A program made the translations under genes and the position numbers. The notes under the pieces are model-generated. The model was given only the letters and a program-made list of their open reading frames with translations. It made no database searches and was not told the origin of the DNA. Shown here piece by piece: positions 9,242 to 19,282 of a DNA stretch of 64,000 nucleotides (position 1 is the stretch's first letter; every line of letters begins with the position of its first letter). Source of the stretch: Shewanella kaireitica (GTDB taxonomy: Bacteria > Pseudomonadota > Gammaproteobacteria > Enterobacterales > Shewanellaceae); the NCBI RefSeq assembly GCF_023284045.1, contig NZ_JAKIKQ010000009.1, forward strand, positions 1 to 64,000, written 5' to 3'.

Positions 9242-10594
9242 ATGATAGTGAAAATTAGTCCTCGAGGAAGCCTAGATCAGCTTTCACAACTCGAAGTTGA
9301 CCGTCTCAAACAGAATGCTAAAAGTGAGCTTTACCAGCTCTATCGCAGCTGTTCGCTTGCAGTGCTAGCCTCTGGCTTGCAAAGCGACAATGCTAAAGAC
9401 CTATTCAGCCGATTTTCTGATTTTAACATTAATGTGTTAAGGCGAGAGCGTGGCATAAAAATAGAGCTCACGAATCCCCCTTTAGAAGCCTTCGTTGACG
9501 GGGAAATTATTGCCGGCATACAAGAGCATCTATTTTCAGTTTTACGCGATATTGTCTATATCTATGATAGATATGAGAACTTAAAACATATCAACCTCAC
9601 CAACGCCAACCACATCACTAACGTTGTATTTGATATTTTACGTAACGCCAGAACCATGCCAATGTTCGATCCGAATATTGTTGTTTGTTGGGGTGGTCAC
9701 AGCATCAACGCCATTGAGTACCAATATACTCGCGAAGTCGGCTACGAACTCGGTTTACGTAAGCTCGACATCTGTACCGGCTGTGGACCCGGAGCTATGG
9801 AAGGTCCGATGAAAGGGGCTGCTATTGGCCACGCTAAACAACGGGTTAATCATGCGAGATATATAGGTTTAACAGAACCGAGTATTATTGCGGCAGAGCC
9901 ACCAAACCAGATCGTAAATGAGCTGGTTATCTTGCCTGATATTGAAAAACGTTTAGAGGCGTTTGTTAGACTTGGACATGGCATCATCATTTTCCCTGGC
10001 GGTGCAGGCACGGCTGAAGAATTGCTCTATTTGCTGGGCATTTTACTGAACAAGCACAATCAAGATATCCCTTTCCCGTTAGTGTTGACTGGACCAAAAG
10101 AGAGTGAGGAGTATTTCCTTCGTATCGATGAGTTCATTGCTGCAACACTCGGACCTGAAGCGCAAAGCAAATATCAAATAGTGATCGATAATCCTGCTGA
10201 AGTGGCGCGTATTCAAAAAGAAGCGATGGAAAAAATTAAGGTATTTCGTAAAGATAATGGTGACTCCTACCAATACCAGTGGTCATTAAAAATAGAACCT
10301 GAATTTCAGCTACCTTTTGAGCCGACTCACGAAGTGATGAGTAATTTAGATCTACATGAACAGTCCAATAAAGCTGAGCTTGCGGCAAATCTAAGAAAAG
10401 CATTTTCCGGCATTGTCGCGGGCAATGTAAAAATGGAAACCATCAAGAGAATTGAAGAACAAGGTCCCTTTGAGCTAAAAGGCGAGCCTAAACTCATGGC
10501 ATTAATGGATCAGCTCCTTAATGCTTTTGTTTCACAACAACGAATGAAGTTACCAGGAAGCGCTTACGTTCCCTGCTACAAAGTAATTAAATGA
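9242..10594 (+). CDS. ppnN: pyrimidine/purine 5'-nucleotide nucleosidase PpnN (YgdH)
   Basis: The 450-residue protein is close to the E. coli YgdH/PpnN length. It contains the LOG/lysine-decarboxylase-like nucleotide-binding motif [15 protein letters not shown] near residues 252-266. An N-terminal DUF4478-type and a C-terminal DUF3412-type region flank the core, as in PpnN. The enzyme hydrolyses nucleoside 5'-monophosphates to base plus ribose 5-phosphate and is a known (p)ppGpp target in E. coli. Its stop codon overlaps the xni start (ATGA), which implies translational coupling. Confidence 0.93.
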   Translation: MIVKISPRGSLDQLSQLEVDRLKQNAKSELYQLYRSCSLAVLASGLQSDNAKDLFSRFSDFNINVLRRERGIKIELTNPPLEAFVDGEIIAGIQEHLFSVLRDIVYIYDRYENLKHINLTNANHITNVVFDILRNARTMPMFDPNIVVCWGGHSINAIEYQYTREVGYELGLRKLDICTGCGPGAMEGPMKGAAIGHAKQRVNHARYIGLTEPSIIAAEPPNQIVNELVILPDIEKRLEAFVRLGHGIIIFPGGAGTAEELLYLLGILLNKHNQDIPFPLVLTGPKESEEYFLRIDEFIAATLGPEAQSKYQIVIDNPAEVARIQKEAMEKIKVFRKDNGDSYQYQWSLKIEPEFQLPFEPTHEVMSNLDLHEQSNKAELAANLRKAFSGIVAGNVKMETIKRIEEQGPFELKGEPKLMALMDQLLNAFVSQQRMKLPGSAYVPCYKVIK

Positions 10595-11355
10595 ATAAAT
10601 TTTTAATTCTAGACGGTATGAATTTAGTGCGGCGCATCCACGCCGCCCAACCTAATGAAACTGATATCAGTGGGCTCAAAGAGCGAGTTCATGGCGCTTG
10701 TAAAAAGCTACTAAAGTTCCACCAGCCATCCCATGTGGCAATTGTATGGGATGGTAATGCGCTATCTTGGCGTAAGGCGTTATACGAAGATTATAAGAAG
10801 GGTCGCAAACCGATGCCAGAAGCGTTAGCTAACGGCCTTAACGATATCAAGCGCTATCTAGCCGAGCACCATATCGCTTCACTAGAAGCTGATTCTGAGG
10901 CTGATGACGTTATCGCCACTTTAGCCACTAAACTCGTCAGTATTGGCGGTGAAGCTATCATAGTATCGACCGACAAAGGCTTCAGCCAGTTAAATCACCC
11001 AAACATCAAGCAGTGGGATCACTTTAACCAAACCTATATGACGGTTGAAGCCATGGAGCAAAAGCTAGGTGTTGAACATAAACAGTTTATTGATTATCTA
11101 GCACTTGCTGGTGATAGCGGTAATAAGATCCCTGGCGTGCCCGGCATTGGCCCAAAATCCGCCGTTGAATTGTTAAAGATATTTAGGTCGCTTGCCAATA
11201 TTTACAGCTCTATCGAACAAGTAGGTTCCAAACAAGCCAAAAAACTCGAAGAGGGTAAGCACTTAGCCAGGCTTAGCTATAAACTTGTTCAACTTCAATT
11301 AGATATGCCACTTAATGCTAACCTTAAACAATTTAGGCTGCCAAAAACACAGTAA
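10591..11355 (+). CDS. xni: flap endonuclease-like protein Xni (ExoIX)
   Basis: The 254-residue protein resembles the 5'-3' exonuclease domain of DNA polymerase I. It has an N-terminal [10 protein letters not shown], the acidic metal-site segment [12 protein letters not shown] near residues 105-116, and a helix-3-turn-helix element ([14 protein letters not shown]) near 178-192. Xni of E. coli is a structure-specific flap endonuclease homologue with fewer acidic residues than Pol I. The start overlaps the ppnN stop by 4 bp, the same gene pair as in enterobacteria. Confidence 0.92.
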   Translation: MNKFLILDGMNLVRRIHAAQPNETDISGLKERVHGACKKLLKFHQPSHVAIVWDGNALSWRKALYEDYKKGRKPMPEALANGLNDIKRYLAEHHIASLEADSEADDVIATLATKLVSIGGEAIIVSTDKGFSQLNHPNIKQWDHFNQTYMTVEAMEQKLGVEHKQFIDYLALAGDSGNKIPGVPGIGPKSAVELLKIFRSLANIYSSIEQVGSKQAKKLEEGKHLARLSYKLVQLQLDMPLNANLKQFRLPKTQ

Positions 11356-11487
11356 CGAATACCGAATTCAAGTGTTACACCACTTACAACTGTTAACAAA
11401 AAGTTAGTGATTTAGCGTTTACCACGATGAGTTTGCATAGTATCGTAGCCAGTAATTGGAATTGCCTCGCAAGGAACCCGAGTACAG

Positions 11488-11877
11488 ATGAAATCCAAAG
11501 TCCCCGTAATCATAGGCTCAATCTTTTTTGCTTACATTGCCTTCGTCGCTGTCATTATGGCCACTTATGACCCTACTCCAGATGAAATGGATTGGGAAGA
11601 TAGACAAGCTTACAATAGAGCCCAGCTGACAGAAATAGCTATCGGGCAGAGTATTGATGAAATAAAAGCGATGTTTGGTAAAGCAGACTTCAGCGAAGCT
11701 AAGATCTCCAATCAACAGAATTTGCAGATATTATTTTACCGCACGCATCATAAAGAATCTGATGGTGAAACCACCAAAGAGGAATGCACTCCTCTGTTAT
11801 TTAAACAGGGAAATCTTGTTGCATGGGGTGAAGACACCTATCAGCAATATTTAACCAGCCAAATAGACAGCCTATAG
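11488..11877 (+). CDS. DUF3192 family membrane-anchored protein
   Basis: The 129-residue protein has an N-terminal hydrophobic anchor at about residues 6-26. The soluble domain contains IAIGQSIDEIKAMFGKADFSEA, typical of DUF3192 and reminiscent of SmpA/BamE-like small envelope domains. The function is unknown. It is a single gene 132 bp after xni and ends at a perfect bidirectional terminator shared with hemH. Confidence 0.75.
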   Translation: MKSKVPVIIGSIFFAYIAFVAVIMATYDPTPDEMDWEDRQAYNRAQLTEIAIGQSIDEIKAMFGKADFSEAKISNQQNLQILFYRTHHKESDGETTKEECTPLLFKQGNLVAWGEDTYQQYLTSQIDSL

Positions 11878-11914
11878 TATAAATCTGTTGCACCATATTT
11901 CACTGCTAGTGTTA

Positions 11915-11948
11915 AAACGGGCAAGCTCTCAATTGAGCTTGCCCGTTT
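11915..11948. terminator. bidirectional intrinsic terminator
   Basis: A perfect 14-bp stem (AAACGGGCAAGCTC and its complement) encloses a 6-nt loop. It has A/T tails on both sides and lies between the convergent DUF3192 gene and hemH. Confidence 0.9.
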
Positions 11949-11962
11949 AGTATAACGGCTTG

Positions 11963-12973
11963 TTAAAGATGAGGTTTAACAATATTAGCCATCATTTGAA
12001 TATGGTCATCATTGTCATTCAATGCTGCGATATACCTAAACTGTTTGCCGCCAGCCTCTTCAAAAATCAACCTATTTTCACCCGCGATCTCTTCCAATGT
12101 TTCTAAGCAATCAGCACTAAACGCCGGACATACCACAGCAATGTCTGTAATACCGTCATTCGGCAAAGACTCCATGGTTGCATCCGTATAGGGCATCAAC
12201 CATTTTGCCTTACCAAAACGAGATTGGAAGGTCGTAATATACTGCTCTTCAGTTAGCCCAAGTTTCTCAACCAGCAGCTTAGTAGTGATCTTACAGAAGC
12301 AATAATAGGGGTCGCCAAGATGAAGGTTACGCTCAGGCATACCATGATAAGACAGCACCAACTTTTGTGGCTGTCCATTAAGCTCAAAATCTTTAGTTAT
12401 AGATGCAGCTAGTGCATCTATAAAATCAGGGTTGTCATGATAGGTGTTGATAAAGTGCAGTGCAGGCAGATAACGCCAGCTCATGAGCTCTTTAGCTATT
12501 GCATCAAATGCTGATGCCGTTGTCGGTGCAGCGTACTGCGGGTATAACGGCAATACCACTAACTTATCAACCCCCTCTTGATGCATCTCTTTCAACGTTG
12601 AAGCCACCGATGGCTGGCCATAACGCATACAAAACTTCACTGAAATATTCTCGGAGCCTTCAAAGTGCTCAGCTAACTTCTTTGTTTGGCGTTTAGTGAT
12701 GTCCATTAATGGCGAACCATCTTCAGTCCAAACTTGCTGATATAGTGCTGCAGATTTAGCAGGCCTCACCCGCAGTATAATCCCATGAAGGATCAACATC
12801 CAAACTAACTTTGGAATTTCAACTACACGAGGGTCTGCCAAAAACTCTGCTAAGTAGCGTCTCACCGACGATGGAGTCGCTTCGTCCGGCGTGCCCAAAT
12901 TGACTAGCAACACACCTGTTTTACCGCGTTTTTTGTGCCCTTCTTCCTTGGATAACCCAGAAAACTTAGCCAA
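11963..12973 (-). CDS. hemH: ferrochelatase
   Basis: The 336-residue enzyme inserts Fe(II) into protoporphyrin IX, the last step of protoheme synthesis. Signature segments are GVLLVNLGTPDEAT, VLPLYPQYAAPTTASAFD, the catalytic-histidine segment LSYHGMP (about residues 208-214) and PAFSADCLETLEEI. The start codon is TTG, because no ATG exists before the conserved core, and AAGGAG stands at optimal distance upstream. Shewanella species can carry two hemH genes; which one this is cannot be decided here. Confidence 0.95.
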   Translation of the reverse strand: MAKFSGLSKEEGHKKRGKTGVLLVNLGTPDEATPSSVRRYLAEFLADPRVVEIPKLVWMLILHGIILRVRPAKSAALYQQVWTEDGSPLMDITKRQTKKLAEHFEGSENISVKFCMRYGQPSVASTLKEMHQEGVDKLVVLPLYPQYAAPTTASAFDAIAKELMSWRYLPALHFINTYHDNPDFIDALAASITKDFELNGQPQKLVLSYHGMPERNLHLGDPYYCFCKITTKLLVEKLGLTEEQYITTFQSRFGKAKWLMPYTDATMESLPNDGITDIAVVCPAFSADCLETLEEIAGENRLIFEEAGGKQFRYIAALNDNDDHIQMMANIVKPHL

Positions 12974-13181
12974 GAGAACTCCTTAAAATTTAATATTGAA
13001 ATAGATAACCGAAACAAGAATAGCAGTAGCTTTTAATACCTAGCGTACCTTAGCCTCTATTACGCTCAGATACATAAAAAGATCAATTTCTCACAATAAA
13101 AAGCTGACAATACAGTATATTGCCAGCTTGACCTTAGCCAAAGATGAATAGCCCTAGTTAGCAGAGCCTAAAACACTGATG

Positions 13182-14294
13182 CTAATCAAGGTTAAGGGTG
13201 ACACCATCCATTGATGATGTACTGGTAGCGTCTGAGCCTTGCAACTTGATCATTAATCTCAAATCATTTGGCGAATCAGCATGATGCAGCGCATCCGCAT
13301 AGCTAATTTCGCCGTCACTATATAATTTTAATAGTGCCTGATCGAATGTTTGCATCCCCTGCTCGTTCGACTTTGACATGGTTTCTTTAAGCGAGTGCAG
13401 CTCATTCTTAGCAATCAAACTGGCTACACGTGGGGTGTTAATCAATACTTCAATTGCCGCTCGACGCCCAGTGCCATCGCTCTTAGGCACAAGTTGTTGC
13501 GCCACAATACCACGCAAGTTAAGCGACAAGTCGAACAATAACTGATGATGCTTACTCTCGGGCACTAAGTGCATAATACGGTCAAGCGCCTGGTTAGCAT
13601 TATTGGCGTGTAATGTTGCCATGCAAAGGTGACCCGTTTCAGCGAACGACAAGGCAAACTCCATCGTCTCCTGACTACGGATCTCACCAATCAAGATGAC
13701 ATCCGGTGCTTGACGCAGTGAACTCTTAAGTGCTGCATCAAAAGACTCAGTATCAATGCCCACTTCTCGCTGGGTAATAATACTCTGTCGATGATCATGA
13801 ACAAATTCAACGGGATCTTCGATGGTCAGAATATGGCCGCGAGCATGGGCATTTCGGTAGCCAACCAGTGCCGCCAGCGATGTCGATTTACCCGTTCCCG
13901 TGCCACCAACCATAATGACTAAGCCACGCTTACTCATTACTAAATCTTTCAAGATAGGCGGCAGCATTAAATCGTCAACTTCAGGGATTTGAGTTTCAAT
14001 ACGGCGCATTACGCAACCTGGTGCCTCCCTTTGCCAAAAAGCACTGACACGAAACCGGCCTAAATCTTTAGCCGCAAATGCGAAGTTACACTCACGAGAT
14101 TCATGAAACTCCTGTTTTTGCACGTCGGTCATAAGTGACTCAACAAAATCGAGTGCTTGTGCAGGGTTAAATGCATTCTCACTAAGTGGGCGCAGTTCAC
14201 CGTCTATCTTAGCGCTAGGTGGAAACCCTGCAGTGATGAAAAGGTCTGACGCTTTACGATCTATCATCACCTTTAAAAAAGGACGAACATCCAT
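13182..14294 (-). CDS. pilU: type IV pilus retraction ATPase PilU
   Basis: The 370-residue PilT-like secretion ATPase has Walker A GGTGTGKSTSLAAL near residues 129-142, the Asp box, Walker B VILIGEIRS and the His box ETGHLCMATLHANNA. It is longer at the C-terminus than PilT and lies 13 bp after pilT, the usual pilT-pilU order. PilU assists PilT in retracting type IV pili and acts at the cytoplasmic face of the pilus machine. The likely clients include the minor pilins and PilY1 encoded at 55-63 kb. Confidence 0.92.
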   Translation of the reverse strand: MDVRPFLKVMIDRKASDLFITAGFPPSAKIDGELRPLSENAFNPAQALDFVESLMTDVQKQEFHESRECNFAFAAKDLGRFRVSAFWQREAPGCVMRRIETQIPEVDDLMLPPILKDLVMSKRGLVIMVGGTGTGKSTSLAALVGYRNAHARGHILTIEDPVEFVHDHRQSIITQREVGIDTESFDAALKSSLRQAPDVILIGEIRSQETMEFALSFAETGHLCMATLHANNANQALDRIMHLVPESKHHQLLFDLSLNLRGIVAQQLVPKSDGTGRRAAIEVLINTPRVASLIAKNELHSLKETMSKSNEQGMQTFDQALLKLYSDGEISYADALHHADSPNDLRLMIKLQGSDATSTSSMDGVTLNLD

Positions 14295-14307
14295 AAGTAT
14301 TTACCTA

Positions 14308-15345
14308 TTAAAAATTGGTTTGCTTATTTGAACTCTTGAGCAGCGCGTCTTCACGACTAATTTGACCGCGATTAACTAAGTTTTGTAAACATTGATCCAA
14401 GGTTTGCATACCATGCGCCATACCCGTTTGAATTGCAGAATACATTTGCGCAACTTTATCTTCTCGGATCAAGTTACGTATTGCTGGTGTGCCCATCATG
14501 ATCTCATGCGCAGCAACTCGACCACCGCCCACTTTCTTGATCAACGCTTGAGATATTACCGCTTGCAGTGATTCAGATAACATCGTTCTAACCATGCCCT
14601 TCTCGCCTTCAGGGAATACATCGACCACACGGTCAATGGTTTTTGCCGCAGAAGTCGTATGTAAGGTACCAAATACCAAATGACCGGTTTCAGCAGCTGT
14701 CATTGCTAATCTAATGGTTTCCAAATCTCGCATTTCACCGACGAGAATAACATCTGGATCTTCACGTAATGCACTACGCAAAGCAGCATTAAAGCTATGA
14801 GTATGGCGATGCACTTCACGTTGGTTAATCAAACATTGTTTGTTTTGGTGTACAAATTCTATCGGGTCTTCGATCGTTAATATGTGGTCGTGTCTGTTTT
14901 CGTTAATGTAATCAACCATTGCTGCCAAGGTGGTACTTTTACCTGAGCCCGTAGGGCCGGTAACCAAAACTAGCCCGCGGGGAAAACTCGATATCTTCTT
15001 GAAGATCTCCGGCGCTCCTAACTGCTCTAAACTTAATATATCGCTTGGAATGGTACGAAATACGGCAGCAGAACCTCGAGATTGGTTAAAGGCATTAACA
15101 CGAAAACGGGCAAGGCCAGGCACTTCAAAAGAGAAATCTATCTCTAGATGTTCTTCATAATCTTTGCGCTGCTTATCATTCATAATATCGTACACAAGAC
15201 TGTGAACACCTTGATGGTCTAGAGCGGGAAGATTTATCTTCCTCACTTCACCATCAACACGGATCATAGGAGAAACCCCCGCAGAAAGGTGTAGATCTGA
15301 TGCATTGTGCTTTACACTAAAGGCAAGTAACTCTGTGATTTCCAT
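14308..15345 (-). CDS. pilT: type IV pilus retraction ATPase PilT
   Basis: The 345-residue hexameric ATPase depolymerises type IV pili. It begins MEITELLAFSVKHNASDLHLSAG, with Walker A GPTGSGKSTTLAAMVDYIN, Walker B VILVGEMRDLET and the AETGHLVFGTLHT His box. The open frame extends upstream to 15498, but that would overlap the divergent yggS gene. The ATG at 15345 matches the family N-terminus, so it is chosen. The next gene is pilU. Confidence 0.95.
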   Translation of the reverse strand: MEITELLAFSVKHNASDLHLSAGVSPMIRVDGEVRKINLPALDHQGVHSLVYDIMNDKQRKDYEEHLEIDFSFEVPGLARFRVNAFNQSRGSAAVFRTIPSDILSLEQLGAPEIFKKISSFPRGLVLVTGPTGSGKSTTLAAMVDYINENRHDHILTIEDPIEFVHQNKQCLINQREVHRHTHSFNAALRSALREDPDVILVGEMRDLETIRLAMTAAETGHLVFGTLHTTSAAKTIDRVVDVFPEGEKGMVRTMLSESLQAVISQALIKKVGGGRVAAHEIMMGTPAIRNLIREDKVAQMYSAIQTGMAHGMQTLDQCLQNLVNRGQISREDALLKSSNKQTNF

Positions 15346-15380
15346 AGTTTGGGATATCCATTCAACCAAAAATATACAAC

Positions 15381-16076
15381 ATGACAACAATAACAGACAG
15401 ACTAGCGCTCGCCCAGCACAGGATTGAACAAGCGGCACAAAATTCTTCACGAAACTCTGCAGATGTGCAACTGCTGGCAGTGAGTAAAACCAAGCCAAAC
15501 GAGCAGATCATAGAGGCCTATACTGCTGGCCAAAGGCGCTTTGGTGAAAACTACGTACAAGAGGGTGAAGAAAAGGTAAAAAGCCTAGGTCAAGATTATC
15601 CTGATATAGAGTGGCACTTCATTGGCCCTTTGCAATCGAACAAAACCAAAATAATTGCAGGTCTGTTTGATTGGATGCACACCGTTGAGCGAGAGAAAAT
15701 TGCTAACAGACTAAATGACCAACGACCACAGCACATGGCCCCACTAAATGTCTGCATTCAAGTCAATATCAGTCAAGAAGCCAGTAAGTCAGGAGTGACT
15801 GCGGCTGAAATTGCGGCCTTAGCAGAGAAAATCTACTCACTACCTAATTTAAACTTGCGGGGATTAATGGCAATCCCCTCAGCCAACGTTGATAATGTCA
15901 CTGCAACCGCCGAACTTGCAGAGTTACAAAAGCAATATCAGCATTTGTCAGCTAAATACCCGAGTGTAGACACTTTGTCTGTAGGCATGAGTAATGACCT
16001 TGAATTGGCAGTCGCCCATGGCTCAACCATGGTACGGATCGGTAGCGCTATATTTGGCGCACGTGATTACCCCTAA
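15381..16076 (+). CDS. yggS: PLP homeostasis protein YggS
   Basis: The 231-residue protein has the alanine-racemase-like TIM-barrel of the YggS/PROSC family. Pyridoxal phosphate is bound by the Lys in LLAVSKTKP (near residue 37). RRFGENYVQEGEEK and WHFIGPLQSNK are further signatures, and SVGMSNDLELAVAHGSTMVRIGSAIFG holds the phosphate-binding site. It controls PLP availability. It is divergent from pilT with a 35-bp gap and is followed after 177 bp by proC, the conserved arrangement. Confidence 0.94.
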   Translation: MTTITDRLALAQHRIEQAAQNSSRNSADVQLLAVSKTKPNEQIIEAYTAGQRRFGENYVQEGEEKVKSLGQDYPDIEWHFIGPLQSNKTKIIAGLFDWMHTVEREKIANRLNDQRPQHMAPLNVCIQVNISQEASKSGVTAAEIAALAEKIYSLPNLNLRGLMAIPSANVDNVTATAELAELQKQYQHLSAKYPSVDTLSVGMSNDLELAVAHGSTMVRIGSAIFGARDYP

Positions 16077-16253
16077 AATGGAATCATCAGTAATTAGGTT
16101 CAGCTCTTTAGATAAATAATGTTTAATACTTACAGGGCTTGGTATTGGGCTACCTCACCCAAATATTGAGTCTTAATAACGTGTAATACTAATCAGTTTA
16201 AAGATTTACAAATAGTAAAAGTGTCGTCCTAACTAAAATAAAAAGAGAAATCA

Positions 16254-17072
16254 ATGTCACAGAAAAATGTCAGTTTTATTGGCGCTGGTAACATGACCCG
16301 CAGCATCGTAAGTGGATTAGTGAAAAGTGGCTATTCCCCCGAGTGCATTACAGCTGCAAATCCAAGTCAACCCAAGCTTGATGCGCTAAAGCAAGACTTT
16401 AGCATCAACACGACTAACGATAATATTGAAGCAGTAAAATCTGCTGATGTCATCGTGTTAGGTGTAAAACCCCACCTAATGGCATCAGTTGGTGAGCAGT
16501 TAAGTGATTTGGATCTTTCAAATAAGTTAATCATCACCATTGCTGCAGGTGTAACAGCTAAGCGCTATAGTGATTATTTTAAGCAAGAGATCAAATTAAT
16601 ACGCACTATGCCTAATACGCCAACTCAGATAGGTGTAGGCTTAACCGGGTTATTTGCAGGTGATGATATTTCAGCTGAAGATAAAACCTTATGCGAGACA
16701 CTGATGGCAACAGGTGGTGAAGTTGTATGGGTTGACAGAGAAGAAGAGTTAAATCAGGTCATCGCTCTGGCAGGAAGTTCACCTGCATACTTCTTCCTGT
16801 TTTTAGAAGCCATGGTTGAAAGTGCCGTTAAGAGTGGAATGTCTGAAGTTAGTGCAAGAGAGATGGCACAACAAGCGGCATTGGGCGCTGCATTAATGGT
16901 TAAACAGAACCCAGATTTGAGCTTAGCGCAGCTACGAAATAACGTCACTTCAAAAGGCGGCACTACAGCGCAGGCTATTGTCACTTTTGAAGAGGGTAAT
17001 ATACGAGGCCTAGTTGATGATGCAATGACAAATTGCATTGCGCGGGCGCAAGAAATGGCAAAGCAATATTAA
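16254..17072 (+). CDS. proC: pyrroline-5-carboxylate reductase
   Basis: The 272-residue enzyme catalyses the last step of proline synthesis (pyrroline-5-carboxylate plus NAD(P)H). The N-terminal Rossmann motif is FIGAGNMTRSIVSGL. The C-terminal dimer domain includes ALAGSSPAYFFLFLEAM and LRNNVTSKGGTTAQAI. It is cytoplasmic. The genes yggT and yggU follow closely, so it probably begins an operon. Confidence 0.96.
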   Translation: MSQKNVSFIGAGNMTRSIVSGLVKSGYSPECITAANPSQPKLDALKQDFSINTTNDNIEAVKSADVIVLGVKPHLMASVGEQLSDLDLSNKLIITIAAGVTAKRYSDYFKQEIKLIRTMPNTPTQIGVGLTGLFAGDDISAEDKTLCETLMATGGEVVWVDREEELNQVIALAGSSPAYFFLFLEAMVESAVKSGMSEVSAREMAQQAALGAALMVKQNPDLSLAQLRNNVTSKGGTTAQAIVTFEEGNIRGLVDDAMTNCIARAQEMAKQY

Positions 17073-17103
17073 TTTCATTAAACGTAATAAGTAGAGTAAA
17101 CAG

Positions 17104-17652
17104 ATGAATGCATTTAGTTTTCTAGTAAGTACAGTATTCGATTTATACTTAATGGTGGTCATTTTACGGATCTGGCTACAGCTCGCTCGAGCCGATTTTT
17201 ATAATCCATTTAGCCAATTTATCGTAAAAGCAACACACCCGATTGTCGGCCCATTAAGACGTGTTATTCCATCATTTGGCAATTTTGATACAGCCTCATT
17301 TGTGCTCGCAATTACAGTGGTGGTTGCCAAATTCGTACTGCTCAGTTTGATGGCTGGCGCTGCGATAGATATAACAACAATCTTACTCGTTTCACTAGTA
17401 TCAGTGCTCAAAGAGGCGGGAGTATTGCTGTTTTGGATGCTTATCCTAAGGGCGATATTGAGCTGGGTGAGCCAAGGCCACAATCCGATCGAAATGGTCA
17501 TGGGACAATTGACGGAGCCTCTTTTGGCGCCAATACGTCGCATGCTGCCACAAATGGGTGGTTTAGATTTATCACTATTAGTGATGATGATTATTCTGAA
17601 CTTCGTCAACATCCTACTTGCCCAATATATCCCTTTCTGGGCAAACGTATAG
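17104..17652 (+). CDS. yggT: YggT family integral membrane protein
   Basis: The 182-residue membrane protein contains two YggT repeats, each with a pair of hydrophobic helices. The repeats are recognisable by [23 protein letters not shown] and [16 protein letters not shown]. The family is linked to envelope or osmotic functions in some bacteria, but the molecular role is unclear. It starts 31 bp after proC. Its TAG stop shares a base with the GTG start of yggU. Confidence 0.9.
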   Translation: MNAFSFLVSTVFDLYLMVVILRIWLQLARADFYNPFSQFIVKATHPIVGPLRRVIPSFGNFDTASFVLAITVVVAKFVLLSLMAGAAIDITTILLVSLVSVLKEAGVLLFWMLILRAILSWVSQGHNPIEMVMGQLTEPLLAPIRRMLPQMGGLDLSLLVMMIILNFVNILLAQYIPFWANV

Positions 17653-17939
17653 TGGTAGCTGTCTGTATGCAGCAGGGAAACCTGCTGCTTCAGCTTTATA
17701 TTCAACCTAAAGCTAGTCGAGATCAGATAGTAGGACTGCATGGCAATGAACTAAAAATAGCCATTACTGCACCACCTATTGATGGCAAAGCGAATATTCA
17801 TCTGACTAAATATCTTTCTAAAGCATTCAAAGTCCCAAAGGGCGACGTTGACATACTTAAAGGTCTTACGGGGCGTCATAAGCAAGTGCTTATCTCCTCG
17901 CCAAAGGTTATTCCCGCTGAAATACAAAACCTTTTGTAA
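17652..17939 (+). CDS. yggU: YggU (DUF167) family protein
   Basis: The 95-residue protein contains [31 protein letters not shown] and GRHKQVLI, the core of the DUF167/YggU fold. The function is unknown. A GTG at 17652 overlapping the yggT stop gives 12 residues before the LQLYIQPK segment, the same number as in E. coli YggU, so this start is preferred. An ATG at 17667 would give 90 residues. It is translationally coupled to yggT. Confidence 0.85.
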   Translation: MVAVCMQQGNLLLQLYIQPKASRDQIVGLHGNELKIAITAPPIDGKANIHLTKYLSKAFKVPKGDVDILKGLTGRHKQVLISSPKVIPAEIQNLL

Positions 17940-18022
17940 CCTTATACTTATAAGAAGTATAAGGCGCTTACTACACTTAAGTTCTATACTAATACCAAAG
18001 CTAATACCTAAGGAAAGCCAAT

Positions 18023-18457
18023 ATGCTCCGCTCACTAATAGCCGTTTTGTTGCTCAGCCTATGCCTAGCCAGTAGCGCATTTGCTGAACAGAAACAAAAA
18101 GTCGGCAACTATGATATTCATTATATCGCCCTCAGTAGCACCTTTTTAACTCCCAGCATTGCCAAATCCTACGGCATTAAGCGCAGCAGTTATTCAGGGA
18201 TCTTAAATATTTCGGTGTTAGATACCAGTGTTGACGGTAACCCAGCGGTACCAGTTGAAATAACTGGCATAGCTAACAACCTGCTCGATGCACGGGTAGA
18301 GTTAAAGTTCAGGGAGATCCGCGAAGGCGAATCAATCTATTACATCGCTGAAGTCCCTTACCGTGATGATCAAGAGATAAACTTTAACATTGCTGTTAAA
18401 CATGGCTCTAAACTCAATACACAGCTTAAGTTCAAACAGAAGTTCTATGTTGAGTAG
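18023..18457 (+). CDS. DUF4426 family secreted protein
   Basis: The 144-residue protein has a clear signal peptide (MLRSLIAVLLLSLCLASSAFA) and a small beta-rich domain of the DUF4426 type (NYDIHYIALSSTFLTPSIAKSYGI). The family is found in Vibrio and Shewanella, commonly between yggU and rdgB as here, and has no assigned function. It is probably periplasmic and is expressed with the surrounding yggT-hemW gene line. Confidence 0.75.
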   Translation: MLRSLIAVLLLSLCLASSAFAEQKQKVGNYDIHYIALSSTFLTPSIAKSYGIKRSSYSGILNISVLDTSVDGNPAVPVEITGIANNLLDARVELKFREIREGESIYYIAEVPYRDDQEINFNIAVKHGSKLNTQLKFKQKFYVE

Positions 18458-18465
18458 ACTTTCGT

Positions 18466-18483
18466 TGGGGGAGCAATCCCCCA
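18466..18483 (+). terminator. weak hairpin after the DUF4426 gene
   Basis: TGGGGGA and TCCCCCA form a 7-bp GC-rich stem with a 4-nt loop, 9 bp past the stop codon. There is no T-run, so it may be a pause or mRNA-stabilising hairpin, not a full terminator. Confidence 0.35.
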
Positions 18484-18682
18484 CTCTACCTGTCAAGCTT
18501 TCAGCTCAGCATGATTAAGGTATAATCTTCTCTCAGTGAAAATCCAATAACCACATCATCAGTACACAAGAAGTTTTACATCCCCCTTCCTTATAGCCCT
18601 TCAGCCTGATATAAGTGATGCATTTAATGGCACGGTTCGTTATTATTGCCGCCATATTTTCAGACAGCTCGAAGGTCCCCCT

Positions 18683-19282
18683 ATGAACCAAATCGTCCTT
18701 GCAAGTGGCAACAAAGGTAAACTCAAAGAATTTTCCGAACTGATGGCCGATTATGGTGTGGAGATCCTCGCCCAAAGTGCATTCAACGTCCCAGAAGTCC
18801 CAGAGACGGGAACCACCTTTGTCGAGAACGCCATAATAAAAGCGCGACATGCGGCAGAGATAACGGGTCATGCAGCGATTGCTGATGATTCTGGTCTAGA
18901 GGTCGATTTTCTGCAAGGCGCACCAGGAATATATTCGGCGCGCTATGCTGGCGAAGGAGCTAAAGATCAGCAAAATTATACCAAGTTGCTAAAGGCTTTA
19001 GATAACCAAGCACAACGCAGTGCCCGTTTTCAGTGTGTATTGGTGTATATGCGCCATGCAAAAGACCCGACTCCTATTATTTGCCAAGCATCATGGGAGG
19101 GCAGCATAGGCTTTAGCCCACTTGGTGACAATGGTCATGGCTACGATCCTATTTTTATTCCTGCTGAACATAAGTGTAGTGCGGCAGAACTGAGTAGCGA
19201 TGAGAAGAACTTATTGAGCCACCGAGGTAAAGCGTTGGTTTTACTGATTGAAGCAATGAAGCAACAAGGTATTTTTAGCTAA
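18683..19282 (+). CDS. rdgB: dITP/XTP pyrophosphatase (RdgB/HAM1)
   Basis: The 199-residue house-cleaning pyrophosphatase removes deaminated purine nucleotides. Motifs are LASGNKGKLKEFSEL at the N-terminus, IADDSGLEVDFLQGAPGIYSARYAG at about residues 65-90, GHGYDPIF and SHRGKAL. Its TAA stop overlaps the ATG of hemW (TAATG), giving translational coupling as in E. coli. Confidence 0.95.
   Translation: MNQIVLASGNKGKLKEFSELMADYGVEILAQSAFNVPEVPETGTTFVENAIIKARHAAEITGHAAIADDSGLEVDFLQGAPGIYSARYAGEGAKDQQNYTKLLKALDNQAQRSARFQCVLVYMRHAKDPTPIICQASWEGSIGFSPLGDNGHGYDPIFIPAEHKCSAAELSSDEKNLLSHRGKALVLLIEAMKQQGIFS

Noticed and set aside
15346..15498. N-terminal extension of PilT
   Set aside because: It would overlap the divergent yggS gene; the family N-terminus begins at 15345.
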